This document shows positions 9,309-20,700 of a DNA stretch of 32,415 bases, in pieces. The notes under the pieces are model-generated. The model was given only the letters and a program-made list of their open reading frames with translations, ran no database searches and was not told the DNA's origin. The translations under genes and the position numbers were made by a program. Within the stretch, counting starts at the first letter, position 1, and every line of letters starts with the position of its first letter. Source of the stretch: Phoronis australis (Eukaryota > Phoronida > Phoronidae); NCBI GenBank assembly GCA_002633005.1, contig NMRA01000614.1, positions 1 through 32,415 on the forward strand, read 5' to 3'.

Positions 9309-10604
9309 CTATGTGAAAAGAAATTGGCTCGAAATTCTTGCCTCCAAAACGTCATTTCCGGAGTACAGGACGAGTAATTGATTGAAATTACGAAAAGCTG
9401 TAATTAAGTGAAAAATATGTCTGGGATAACCAACAAACATTTTTTTGCTAAAAATGATATGTAAAAAGGTTGCCTTCACCTTTAATAGCTTCAGCTGTAC
9501 TATCGCTCGCGCCCACACGTTGAGCGTTTGTAGCATCTGTTAGTCTACCTCTCACGTTCACCAGTTTCTTGTTTGCAGGGTCTGTTAGTCTATTGCTCGT
9601 GTCCAGCATTTTCTCACCTACAACATCTACTGGCTGATCGTTCGCTTCCACCAGTTTTTTATTTGCAGTATCTGATGGCCTATGGAAATTGCACACCAGT
9701 CTACTATTTGTAACACCCACAGGTCTATCGCTGATGTCTACCATTTTGTCGCCTGGTTTGTCGCTCGTACCGACTACTTTGACGTTTGCTGTACTTGCTG
9801 GTTCACCTCTATTGCCCAACACTTTCTCTTTTGTAGCACTTGCTGGTCTACTCCTCATTTTGTCATCTGGTTTGTCGTTCGTACCGACTTGTTTGTCGTT
9901 TGCTGCACTTGCTGGTTTATCTCTGGTGGCCAACACTTTCTCTTGTGTAGCACCTGCTTGTCTAGCACTCATGTCCACCATTTTTTCATCTGGTTTGTCG
10001 CTCGTACCGACTAGTTTATCGTTCGCTGCACTTGCTGGTTTATCTCTATTGGGCAACAGTTTGTCTTTTGTATCACCAGCTTGTATAGCACTCACGTCCA
10101 CCATTTTTTCATCTGTTTTGTCGCTTGTACCCACTAGTTTCTCGTTTGCTGCACTAGCTGTTTTTTTCTCTATTGGCCAACAGTTTCTCTTTTGTAGCAC
10201 CTGATGGTTTATCTCTCATGTCCACCATTTTTTCATCTTGTTTGTCGCACGTACCGGCTAATTTGTTTTTTGCTAAATTTTCTGGTTTATCTGTATTCAC
10301 CAACAATTTCTTTTTTCTAGCATGTGCTGATCGTTTACAGGTCGTGTTCAGCAGTTCCACGCTCTTAAAATCTGCTAGCCTGTCGGACGTGTACACTAGT
10401 TTTTGGTTCGCAGCATCTGTTGGCTTATCACTCGGGCTTACCAGATTGTCATTTGCAGCATATACATGTACTAGTCTGTCGTTCGTGTCAACAAATGCCC
10501 CGTTTCCTTGATGTCCGCTCATTGCCACCACTTTCTTCGTTGTGGCATCTATTGGTGTTTCGCTCTTGACCATCAGTTTATGATGTACAGTATCTGAAGC
10601 TGAT
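9309..10604 (-). CDS. Repeat-protein gene: large 15-residue-repeat exon plus possible last exon
   Basis: The minus-strand exon 10604-9480 starts after TTAATTTTCAG and ends at AAAG|GTGAAG. It encodes about 26 degenerate units of 11 or 15 residues, for example DKPASAANDKLVGTS, DKPDEKMVDMS and ARQAGATQEKVLATR. In the middle these three combine into a higher-order unit of about 41 residues. The repeats are hydrophilic, lack cysteine almost entirely and are probably disordered. A run of seven T at 10161-10167 breaks the frame by one base; reading resumes in the same repeat register beyond it, so this is either an assembly error or a recent mutation. A phase-compatible last exon, 9397-9309, would follow an 82-bp intron and end at TAG. 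It has no repeat and is less certain. The function and the 5' exons are unknown. The plus strand is also open but predicts an artificial-looking hydrophobic protein without splice support. Confidence 0.5.
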
Positions 10605-10605
10605 C

Positions 10606-12096
10606 TGAAAATTAACTCGCTTTGTCTGATTTGTTGAAAACGAGAATTAAAATGAAATAATGTGTCGTTCAACTTCGCGTACCAGAAGTAAACTTAAAGA
10701 GTCATCAAACCCGTACTTTCTCACAAAGACATTTTTTTCATTTAAGTCAATTGATCAATCGCAAGCTCTGCCCCCTTGTTAAAAGTTACCGACGTCATGT
10801 TGTTTTTCGGGTAAAATGGCGGCTTGGAAACTTAGACAAATGTGTGTCAAGAATGTTGCATTCTAATTGGTCAGCTAAGACGTCAGTCAAAATCCAGACC
10901 AGTTGGCCTCAAATAGTACCTTAGTCAAGTTGGAGGCGATTTCGTGGTTTCGAGAGAACTGTCTGACAGTTCGCTTTTTCTTCAGATCGAGCTTATCAAA
11001 TTTTTGTTCCTGTTATGCGTAATGGTCTGATATAACGTGCCCGCATTTAGAGAACCAGTTTTCTCCACTGAATAACGGACACCAAACTGGTTCTCAAAAT
11101 ATGGGCAGTCGTATCGTCATATTCGACTATTGCCCATGCAGTGACCTGAAAGGTTATGAGCTTAATATCTAAGGAATAACAAACCCCGGGCTCTTCCTGA
11201 GAGATAATGTATGAGTAAGGAACAAGGTAAGTCTAATCTTGCAACGCGGAGCGTTGAAATGTGCCCACGACTGCAGCGCAAACAGTGTGCTTCTAGGGGG
11301 GTGTGTTTAATACATGCTTGCACACAGGGGAGCTCGGGGGGCTCGTCTGGGACAATCAATCGTATTTTTACTGAAAGTTACATGAAATAGGTTGTTTTCT
11401 CCTTTAAGACCTGATACAGAAGAGGAGTTTCATTGTTAACTCGATGACAATTTTAGGCAAAAGCTTAACTTCACAACTGGAAAATTGAACATATTCTGAT
11501 TTATTGGGGTTCGTGGAATGTTTGCACGATTTTTTCCTAAAAGCAATGGTTGACTTATTTCATGCGTAATGTACATTTTACATGTACTAGTGGCTAAAAC
11601 CACTGCAGTCTAGTGTACAGGTGGCCAAGTATGTATTATTAAAAATGGCATGCGCCAAAACCACTTTTGGTTGATTGAAAATCTCCAAGTTGTTATTACA
11701 AGAAGGTGAGGGATGAGAGGCCTGTGCACCGCCATTATCTTCATCGTTGGTGTCGACTGGGGGTATCGAAGTTGACAATGGCCGATGAACCAAACTGGGA
11801 GTATCATGATATTTGCGATGATCACCGCGGGGGCACAGTTTGATGATGAAATGAAATACATGTATGTCTCACGGACTTCGCCTTATGATAATCCTTGCCC
11901 TCGAGCTCACAACGCATCTGTTGTCACATTTGACCTGGCAGTCAGTGTTACTCTTGACACACTATCACACGAACACAAAGATTTGTAGTCGACTTTAGTT
12001 AGTGATAAGGCTTCTACAGGGCAACGAACTGAAGGTTATGCGTTTAAAAGAGTGCACACTTGCTATCTTAGAGTCATACCGATAGTGGCTTGGATC
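10606..12096. other. Intergenic stretch between the minus-strand repeat gene and the plus-strand VDE-like gene
   Basis: No gene is recognised. It holds a perfect 12-bp hairpin (11050-11095) and scattered short frames. A short unexplained frame beginning MADEPNWEYHDICDDHRGG starts near 11778, with no supporting homology. Confidence 0.4.
11050..11095. repeat. Perfect 12-bp inverted repeat (hairpin)
   Basis: GAGAACCAGTTT at 11050-11061 is matched exactly by AAACTGGTTCTC at 11084-11095, with a 22-base loop. It lies about 1 kb upstream of the VDE-like start codon. Role unknown. Confidence 0.7.
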
Positions 12097-15000
12097 ATGA
12101 AGTTCGCCAAAAATAGTTTTATCGTTGCTAATATTGTGTTGGTTATTGTAGGAATATTTTTCTATTACCATAGTGAAGTGCCCTGTTTGCTGACCCGATG
12201 CACTTCTTCAACAGTTGCATGCGTTTTGAACGAAGACTGCCGCAACGCTGTCATATGTCAAGGGAGTTGCGGAAGTAATATGAATTGCACCTACGCGTGC
12301 CTCGCAAGTTACGAGAACGACATATTTAAAAACTTTGTGCAGTGTGGCATCTCAGGTAATGAAACAATGATAACTAATCTGTGTCAGTGTATGGCCTAAA
12401 AGACCCGTACAAGAACTTGGCCCAGTTTTAGACCTGTCGATAAAGATAGTAAAATACCATATACCTTGGTTCCCTTATTTTATATGATAGGATTTTCACG
12501 GCCTTTCTCGTCTCTAGGAGTGATGCGGGCTATATCTAATGTATGGAAATACACTACAGGTTTGTAGGCGTTCACTTCTCGTGAGCAACCTAGAGCATTC
12601 CTTATCCTGGGGCGGATCTAGGGGACTGAGTGAAGGTACACGCGTCGTCAGTTGCCAAGGGGGCGGGGGCACCGAAGCGTCGTCCGATCAACCAAAACAA
12701 GAAGAGGACAAAGACGTGGGAAGGTTTTCCTTAGGATAAATGCACCCCAGCCCCCCACCAAAGACACCATAACACCGCGGTTGTATTTTTCCTGTTTGTT
12801 CCTAATAGACCTCTTCTGTGGGTTTTGAAATTGTTTTATTGGTCATTGTGAGCGATCACCGTCGTCCTCTGAGATACCTCTAACCATAGACCTGTACTTT
12901 AACTTTTTGGTGATGTACCTTTTCTAACAAACGTAGCTTATTGGTTTTAGCGTATGGAAAATATGAGAATCCCGGAAAATATGATCTCTATATCTGATAA
13001 TTTCTGCTACGCAACTGGCCCCTCTGCTGACTTTGATCGACTGGCACGGTGTGTATATGTTTATGAAGTATGCATAACTTGACGTCAAATCAATTTAAGT
13101 GCATTGTGTTTTTTAGATGAACAGTGTATCATTCCGGAAGTCGATCCGAATCAGCCTGAATGCAATGTTCCAGCTGTGGATCGATTAAGTAAAGAATTTG
13201 CACTTAGCAAGCTCGTTGGTAAATGGTACATTGTGTATGGGTTAAATCCAATCTATGATTGCTTTAACGGCCAGTGGAGTAAATACGAAGAAAAAGACAA
13301 TGAAACGCTTTTTCTCACGGAGTTTTATGACGTCATCGCACTCAATGGAAGTACGAGGACAATGCGCGTAAGAGAGGTAAATTGACGTTCTGAATTTAAA
13401 GCGGCAAATTCCGTCTTACAGCAGAAAAACCTTTTCGGTGAAAATGGTCCCAAATTGTTCCCTATTCAAAGTGGAGAGGATATTATGACTTCGAAAAAAT
13501 TGACACTACGTTATTGATTGACACCATGCTCTACAAAATGACGCCATTTTATACGATTAGTCTCAGCCAATAATGAACGCTCATTTCTTTGAAAACCCTG
13601 GACATCACTTCTTGTTTGAGTAAAGAACAAGTTTAGATTAACTTTATCGCAGTAAGTGCTCTTAATCAAAATTTTGCTTCTTGAAGGTACCGCCGATTGA
13701 CAGGCCCTTTAAGTGTTTACAAAAATTATTAATTAAAGAATTTGACGACTTTGTGGCTCAAACTATTAATCAACGAATTGTCACATTTAAAGCGACATGC
13801 ATTGTACCGGGTTGTATCGAAATACCAAAAATGATCAACTTTAAACTACAATAAAACAAACTTCCGTCAAAATTCCAGGATGCAATCACAATTTATTGAT
13901 TACACTTCGGTCCTTCCCAGCACCGTCGTGAGCTGAAAATCACAATTACAGATTCAAAAAATCAAAGCTGTTGTCGAATGGAATGCAATATGTGGAATAG
14001 ACATCACCTTATTTACGGAGATGTTGCCTGTCAAATCCTCATTGACAGTTATGACAATTAACATGTCGCAAGCTAGGTGGCGAACTATTTTGATGTTTAC
14101 GGAGTAAAGTCGTTTTTACCTGCATTTTCACTAATTGCAGACTTCAATGCAATATCCGTTGAGAGTTCAAGTATAGTACGCTGAATGTAGTTAGGCAGAT
14201 AAATCCAAGTTTCGGCAAAATCGTCCAATCTGTCACAAAAGCACAACTAGCCTGCATACTCATCATCAGATGATTTTGAAATTCCTTGATGGTTTTACAT
14301 CATGTCTTGATCATTCACTTAAAAGTAACTTCATGTGTTAAGTGTTCAAAAATCACCAACCCTTCAGATGAATTTCGTGGTACATATACATGTATACTGA
14401 ACCCTTACATTCCAAATAATTAAACCACAAAAATATGACGTCAACTTTTTCCATACGCTACATAACATAAAATGATCTCCGTCCCTAGATTAGTCAAGGT
14501 GTTGCTAAGGAGAAAATAGTATCCAAATGCTATCAATGTTGATAGGGTAATGGTCATCTAAAAGCGGCATTAAATTCGTGTCTTTCATATCGATTTTTTT
14601 CTAGTTTTTATGCGTTTTTTATGACTAAGTTCTTTTTTTCAGGATTTAGGTTATGTTGATGCTTCGGTGTCCAAATCGGTGCTCTATCTAAGATCCAACG
14701 AGCCAGGAGTGTATAGGGACGACGAGTTCCGAATCTTGGCGGCCGATCCCACGTGGTCACGCTATATCTTGGTCTATTACTGTGGAATGTGCGCTAACAT
14801 AAGGTGAGAATTCAATGGAAGATCACTGTAACTAAACGGCTGATCAACAGGTTTGATTATGGCAAGGAGAAGCGGGACACTGGATGGGAAGGACTGATAT
14901 CCCGGTGCGAAGGACTGGTCTCCCGGTGGGAAGGACTGGTCTCCCGGTGGGAAAGACTGATGTCCCGTAGGAAGGACTGATGTTCCGGTGCATGGAAAGA

Positions 15001-17580
15001 CTGATATGTAGATGGGAAGGGCTGATATTCCGGAGAGAAGAACTGATATGTGGATAGGAAGGGCTAAGTTCCCGGTGGGAAGGACTGATATCCCGATGGG
15101 AAGGACTGATATCCCTTTGAGAAGGACTGATATCCCTTTGAGAAGGACTGATATCCCTTTTGGAAGTACCGATATCCCTTTGGGAAGGACTGATATCCCT
15201 TTGAGTAGGTCTGATATCCCTTTGAGAAGGACTGATATCCCTTTGGGAAGGACTGATATCCCTTTGGGAAAGACTGATATCCCTTTGGGAAGGACTGATA
15301 TCCCTTTGAGAAGGACTGATATCCCTTTGAGAAGGACTGATATCCCTTTGAGAAGGACTGATATCCCTTTGGGAAGGACTGATGTCCCGGGGGAAGGACT
15401 AATGTCATGGTGGGAAAGACGGACATATAAAGGGAAGGATGAACAGGAAGTGAGAAGGAAGATCCAAAAAAATGTGTATTACTTGGAATTTATTTTACAT
15501 GAAAATTAAAAAAAAACGGTCATCCTTCCCAATTTTAGTATCGTCGTTTTTCCCGTCCAAAGTCCCGCGGCGACTTTTCAACTGCCTGACCAAGCTTGAA
15601 GTACATTTCGTCATGTTTGAGATCCTATCTCATCAGGGTAGTCAGTTGTGATAATAATGCACATTGATTGTCACAACTGCGTGCGATTCAAATCAGCCTG
15701 TCTGATTTATAGTGTATTGCCTGCATAACTAAAACAAATGCCCCACTTTTAAAAACTTTGGTAAGTCTGGGGCTATTTTGACCAGTGAAACACCATGATT
15801 CCTGGCCTACACTAGTTAATCACTAGTCATAAAAGCTTTTGGTGAAAAGTATCACACTAAAATGGAAAATGCTTCAGTACTTACCACCCACGGCTTGTCG
15901 GAGAATGAAACAAGAGTTACCCAAAGGCGCAATAGCTTTCAAGTTGCATATTTTATCTCCGCATGATTTCCAACACCATGTTGATCTCCACGAGGGGTAT
16001 TACAATGTGACGTCGAGTTAAGCTATTGAGCATGCGTTTCCGATAATGCATTTCTGCTATTTTGCTGCTGTGTCGTCTGCAACCTGACCAATCTAGCTGC
16101 TACGGGTTCACTAAGTAGAGAAGTTCATGACTGGATTCTCGCAGCAAGGTCGCTAATACTGTAAAAGATGAACATTGTAGGTGTTAGTGTATGTACGTGT
16201 ACAGGGGAGGATCCAGGATTTTGAGTTAGGGAATGCCGGGATTCGCACCCTCAAATTGGCAAATGGAATATGGGAGAATTTAAGGGGGCCATGACCCCCT
16301 TGACCCCCCCCCCCCCNNNNNNNNNNNNNNNNNNNNNNNNNNNNNNNNNNNNNNNNNNNNNNNNNNNNNNNNNNNNNNNNNNNNNNNNNNNNNNNNNNNN
16401 NNNNNNNNNNNNNNNNNNNNNNNNNNNNNNNNNNNNNNNNNNNNNNNNNNNNNNNNNNNNNNNNNNNNNNNNNNNNNNNNNNNNNNNNNNNNNNNNNNNN
16501 NNNNNNNNNNNNNNNNNNNNNNNNNNNNNNNNNCCCCCCCCCCCCCCTTAGGGACAAGATCAAGAATTAAAATTTCGCCAGAAAAATGAAATCAGCTACT
16601 AAAAACCACAAAAAATCCCCCTCCCGACCTTCCTTCCGCTCGGCGCTACGCGCCTCGGATTCACTCGAACCCTAAACCCCCCGCTTACCGAAAATGTAGA
16701 TCTGCCACTGCATAGCATGATCATACGTTATAGTAGCGGCGTAAACAGCCAGGCCCCGTCTATAACTCGATAGACACTGCACCAATTTACGCGTTACGGT
16801 TACATGTATATAGGATCCTAGAAAAATTCCAATCTTGGCCAAATTTGAAACATTACATCTCAGAAATGGCCACACGGATTCACATGAAACTTTCAGGTAA
16901 ATGTTTTTTATACACTGTTTTCGAACGCGCTGTAAGGGATGGTTTTAAAGTGTTCCACTTTTACATGAGGGACTTTCAAAAATAGGGCTTATGTGATTTT
17001 GATGAATTGCTTTTAAGTTGCATAAACGAAAACGAAACTATAATTTAGAAAACTGTTTGAGATTTTATCTTGAACATTTATTTTATAGGAAATTTGTTCA
17101 TGTACCACCTTTCTTTGTCACTAAATTTTACTAAAAAGCATGAAATTGTGACACAATTACTGCAGTCTTGTCCATCATCCTACATACCTTATATAATAAA
17201 TGGAAGTGATATCATATTGGTGTTCAGTAACAATTTACGAACAACATTAACGTGCGTGCGCTCACTGGCGGATCTAGGATCCCGCAAGAGTAGAGGGGAT
17301 GGTCCAACCACAGTTTCGAAGGAATTCGCGTACGCCTTAAAAACGCCATGCCAACGGCTTTATTTTTTGTCGAAGGGGCCTGCTGCTTCCCTCTTTACCC
17401 CCCCCCCATGTCGTGTCATTTCTTTCACCAAGCATTTCTGTTTTTAATAGGTACGAAGGAGCAATAGTCTATTCGCGTGACCCCGTGCTGAGAGAAGAGA
17501 GTCTCCCCGATCTGAAAGATGACATGAAACGACATGGATGGACATTTGATCAATTTTGCCCTGTACTACATTTCCCATAG
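12097..17580 (+). CDS. Violaxanthin de-epoxidase-like (VDE lipocalin) protein, four exons
   Basis: Exons are 12097-12355, 13117-13376, 14643-14803 and 17451-17580, with GT/AG junctions and matching phases (1, 0, 2). They total 810 nt, 269 residues plus TAG. The ATG at 12097 gives MKFAKNSFIVANIVLVIVGI, a hydrophobic signal or anchor segment; an upstream GTG codon is not a credible start. Exon 1 and the first codons of exon 2 carry ten cysteines spaced x4, x6, x5, x5, x3, x5, x3, x14 and x6. As I recall the plant VDE cysteine-rich domain, this is the same except for one x8 interval. Exon 2 then has LVGKWYIVYGLNPIYDCFNG, equivalent to plant GKWYI..GLNPTFDAFDCQ: the first Asp of that motif is kept, the second is Asn, and the Cys is displaced. 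Exon 3 ends the barrel with YILVYYCGMC, and exon 4 has YEGAIVYSRDPVL, like plant YGGAVVYTRSSVL. The plant C-terminal Glu-rich tail and transit peptide are absent. Plant VDE reduces violaxanthin epoxides with ascorbate; activity here is unknown. Predicted location: secretory pathway. Confidence 0.88.
12609..12760. repeat. GGCGGATCTAGG-type element, degenerate, in intron 1 of the VDE-like gene
   Basis: It begins TGGGGCGGATCTAGGGGACT and reaches C-rich sequence around 12745-12760, resembling the left end of the MITE at 30292. The right terminus is not clear. Confidence 0.35.
13377..14642. other. Intron 2 of the VDE-like gene
   Basis: It lies between GTAAAT at 13377 and the TTTTTTTCAG acceptor ending at 14642. 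I see no nested gene, RNA or strong repeat inside it. Confidence 0.7.
14870..15430. repeat. 21-bp minisatellite in intron 3 of the VDE-like gene
   Basis: The unit GGAAGGACTGATATCCCTTTG (21 bp, with variants CCGGTG or CCGATG at the edges) recurs about 25 times. The centre, 15105-15380, is nearly uniform and the edges are diverged. Because 21 is divisible by three and the unit lacks stops, long frames stay open on both strands (RTDIPLG-type on plus, KGYQSFS-type on minus). I regard these as by-products: the array begins about 65 bp after the exon 3 donor and no splice sites frame it. Confidence 0.95.
16202..16710. mobile_element. MITE with CAG.GG.GGATC ends, interrupted by assembly gap
   Basis: The left end CAGGGGAGGATCCAGGATTT (16202) pairs with a right end whose complement is CAGTGGCAGATCTACATTTT (ending 16710). 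The interior has TTCGCACCC, CAAATGGAATATGG and C runs shared with 30292-30452. 217 unknown bases (16317-16533) lie between two poly-C runs. It lies in intron 3 of the VDE-like gene. Confidence 0.65.
16317..16533. other. Assembly gap (217 N)
   Basis: A run of N flanked by C homopolymers on both sides, so its true length is unknown. Frames reported through it are meaningless. Confidence 0.99.
17262..17408. repeat. GGCGGATCTAGGA-type element next to VDE-like exon 4
   Basis: It begins CACTGGCGGATCTAGGATCC and ends in a C run at about 17399-17407, as in the two fuller MITE copies. It lies only about 40 bp before the exon 4 acceptor. The right terminal repeat is missing. Confidence 0.45.
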
Positions 17581-17723
17581 TGCTTGGTAACAAATGGCGC
17601 TGCGAGGGAACGTGTAGTCATTTAGTTAACTAGGCAATGTCAACTTCTAACAACAATATATGTGGTATCTAAAGCTGAACTCGGGTTATCAGCTTTTTAT
17701 TAATCCGTGTGTTCTTTTTCCAC

Positions 17724-17729
17724 AATAAA
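17724..17729 (+). promoter_or_regulatory. Candidate polyadenylation signal AATAAA of the VDE-like gene
   Basis: A canonical AATAAA lies 144 bases after the TAG of exon 4 and would give a short 3' UTR. Confidence 0.6.
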
Positions 17730-17739
17730 GTTACAAGCA

Positions 17740-20700
17740 GGTGTCAACGCATATCTCATTTTGTGTTTTTATTCTTCGTGCTTTTCTTTTCATAATAGTA
17801 GTGTTGAGCTGAAAACAAGTGAAACTTTATCGTTTCGAACAAGACAAATCAAGCTTCAATCTGTTACTGTTATAAAATTCAATTTGTTCCCCAGTTTTTG
17901 CTCACGTGTTTCGCATTCACGCGTATGCGCCTAGTTCCGCACAGGTGATAGATCAGAGCATATACGGTGACAGTAAACAGGTTTTACTTACATCTGTTTG
18001 TTCCCAGAACTGATGTGGACTTCGTCATTGGCAAATTGCATTAAAATGTACCATTACCACGTGCTTACAAAAAGGTACTTCAGATGAAGTTTCAGAAACG
18101 TGCTCCTTCATGAAAATAATGTTAGTTTTAATGCATTTTATTTTTGTTTGTCCTGTAGAAGCAAATCTACAAGAAGGCTTAGTGTTAAGGAGACATATCA
18201 GCGACAATGCGAACGACAAACATGCACGCATGTGAATAGAAACACAAGAATTTCCTTTTGAGATAACACTTCAACAATTGCTTACTACAGATTACTGTCA
18301 CAGACATTACGTCGATATTTTTAATATGTTTACTTTTGCTTTTCGAAAATAATGGTAGGCCAATGACACAACCTCCAGGAACCATGTTACTACATAAACA
18401 CACTGGATGGCAAAATGTTTCAGTTAAGCAAGATGTCAAAAACACAGTACACTGCAGGTAAAAAAATATAAATCCCAATGGCTTGTGTAGCAAAACTCGA
18501 GCAAGCCCGATATTACTGGAAATGGCCAATTTGTCTCGCACAACAATCCAACGCTCGATTTCGTTTCAAAATGGCTATTTAAAAGAACCTACTCCTTCAA
18601 TGTGCTGCAGTTCGTTGACTCTTCTTCTCGCAAACACTCAAGAAATTTACCCTGGCTTCTTTACACCGGACGTGACACCACCGTCAGCGCATTCAGTCGG
18701 CCATCTTATGGCGTAGCAAACAGATGATGACGTCATCTCCTCCATTCAGTTGAGGCGGTATTTCGCTCTGTTTAGCTGGCAAAAACAGAAATTGAATTAA
18801 AACTTTTACTCGCATAAAATCGATGTCATGATATTCTTTATCACCAGTTGAATAAAAAATTTAGATATTCAAACGTGTTTGATCTTGCTTTTACCACTGA
18901 AGTGAGACGCCAATGTGCACTGGCATGAAAGGGGACGAGGATTAGTTGAAATCCCCAAAACATGGTCTGCTACCCTATTTTGAATCGGTAATTGTTAATA
19001 AAATCACCACAAGAAGTTTAGATATGTATATCCTACCCGAAAAAGATGTGAACGTGTGTTTTGCGGAACTAAAACGAACTATTTCCTTGAACCGTGAATA
19101 CTGTACAAAATTTATGTTGATTTACTTATAATTTTGTAGTACGAAAACGCAAAATTTTATTTCCGTTAGACCGTGCTTAAAACACTTTTTCCCTCCGCCC
19201 ATCCTCGCTGCTCTGAGATATGAAGGTCGGTAGGTAAAATGTTTTGTTTTTGCAATATTCATAGTCGCGGTTAACCAGTCGGTTAGCCAATATGACTAAA
19301 CGTCAGAACTCATCATAATCACAAATATGAGAGAATCATACACGAGTCTCAGGTTTATGACATTGCCAAAACCTTTTGAAATTTTCATCAAAATCCCGAG
19401 GCTTGCCGTAAAAACGATCATTTTTGCCGAAAAACTCGACGTGTCTAAAACTTTCAACCACATGATGCAGCTTTTGTAAAAACACGCTTGCGCAATGTAG
19501 AGAAATTCCGTTACTCTTTGTCAATAGTTTTACTATAAGCTTAAAAATTGTGTATTGCATTCAGCTTTCGTAGCAAATATTCGAGTTAGAATCTAATAAA
19601 TAGTCTTTGAAGTTGTAATATTAAAACTTAAAAATTGTTTATAAATAATAGTCAGCAAGGCTTTCCCGCACGTGTGCACTAAATTGACCTTGAGACAGCC
19701 CCGCCAGACAGTCAACTCGTAGCGCTTCTTGAGTTGGGGCTCGTCTCCGTTTGAATGAACGTGGATATGGAATTAGCCGCCGAAGATGAGTTTGTTTAAG
19801 AAGTTATTTGCATGTCCTTCCGACTGGGAGTACGTACAGTTGGGACATCCGATTTGTCGATCATAACCTTGTCACCTTCTTGGAATTCCGGCATTGTTTG
19901 GTTGGCGCGCGTTTGATTGTTTTATTTTTTTTTCTGCAGACGATAAAATGTAAGGCGTATGGATTTCTACTTTGCACTACTTTGTGGGTCGTCCATGTAA
20001 TATCAAAAAAAATTCGTACTCGGTGTTATTAACCAGTCGTGTCGTAGCACATTCCAGGTCATGTGAGAAATGGAATTCTTTTATATTGAGGAATATTATG
20101 AGACCTATTTTATGAGGGTAAAAGGACTCTAATTTATTTTTTGTTGTTTTTAGTCAAACAGGGCAAAGCGCAGTTTTAAATAATAGCGTCCAATATCAGT
20201 TTTACAATGACGTAATCAACTTGCAATAAACACGAGAATAGACATAAGCACAGATACAAAATAACATCTATTTACTTACCTCGAGGCAAAATGGCAAATT
20301 GGAATTGACAGAAGAAACTTCCTGCCTTAGTTTCTTTACATCAATTAAAATTATTTCTTAATCGCAACAATCACCATCTAGACTGAAATACGGCGAGACA
20401 ATCGTGGTTCATATTGAAATTGACGCCGGGTTTGTGAGACCAAATTGTGCATTCTTATGTGACGTTGTTTGAGCTGAAATAGATGTCTCACTGAAGTCTT
20501 TCCTTAAAATACGAAATTAAATGGATTGGTGTAATTTATGTGTCAAAGCCAAACTAGTGAAAAATTCTAGGTAATCAAAATCGAGAAAAAAAGTTTTCAC
20601 CCTGATTTAAGAAAATCCATGAAATATAATCAATTCAAAGCAGTTTAATCATCAAACTTGATGTCGTGCGAGGACATTAATCCTTTTCAAAATGAATTCA

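Noticed and set aside
9689-10511. Plus-strand hydrophobic repeat proteins opposite the 15-residue-repeat exon
   Set aside because: Shadow frames. The minus strand has acceptor and donor sites at the repeat boundaries and a more credible hydrophilic composition.
12052-12096. Upstream GTG start for the VDE-like protein
   Set aside because: GTG is not expected to start an animal nuclear gene; the ATG at 12097 gives a sensible signal or anchor sequence.
15012-15509. 165-codon plus-strand protein of RTDIPLG repeats, with a 120-codon minus-strand counterpart
   Set aside because: Both follow from a stop-free 21-bp minisatellite inside an intron; no splice sites or start context support translation.
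16153-16563. Open frames across the gap on both strands
   Set aside because: They consist mostly of unknown bases between C runs.
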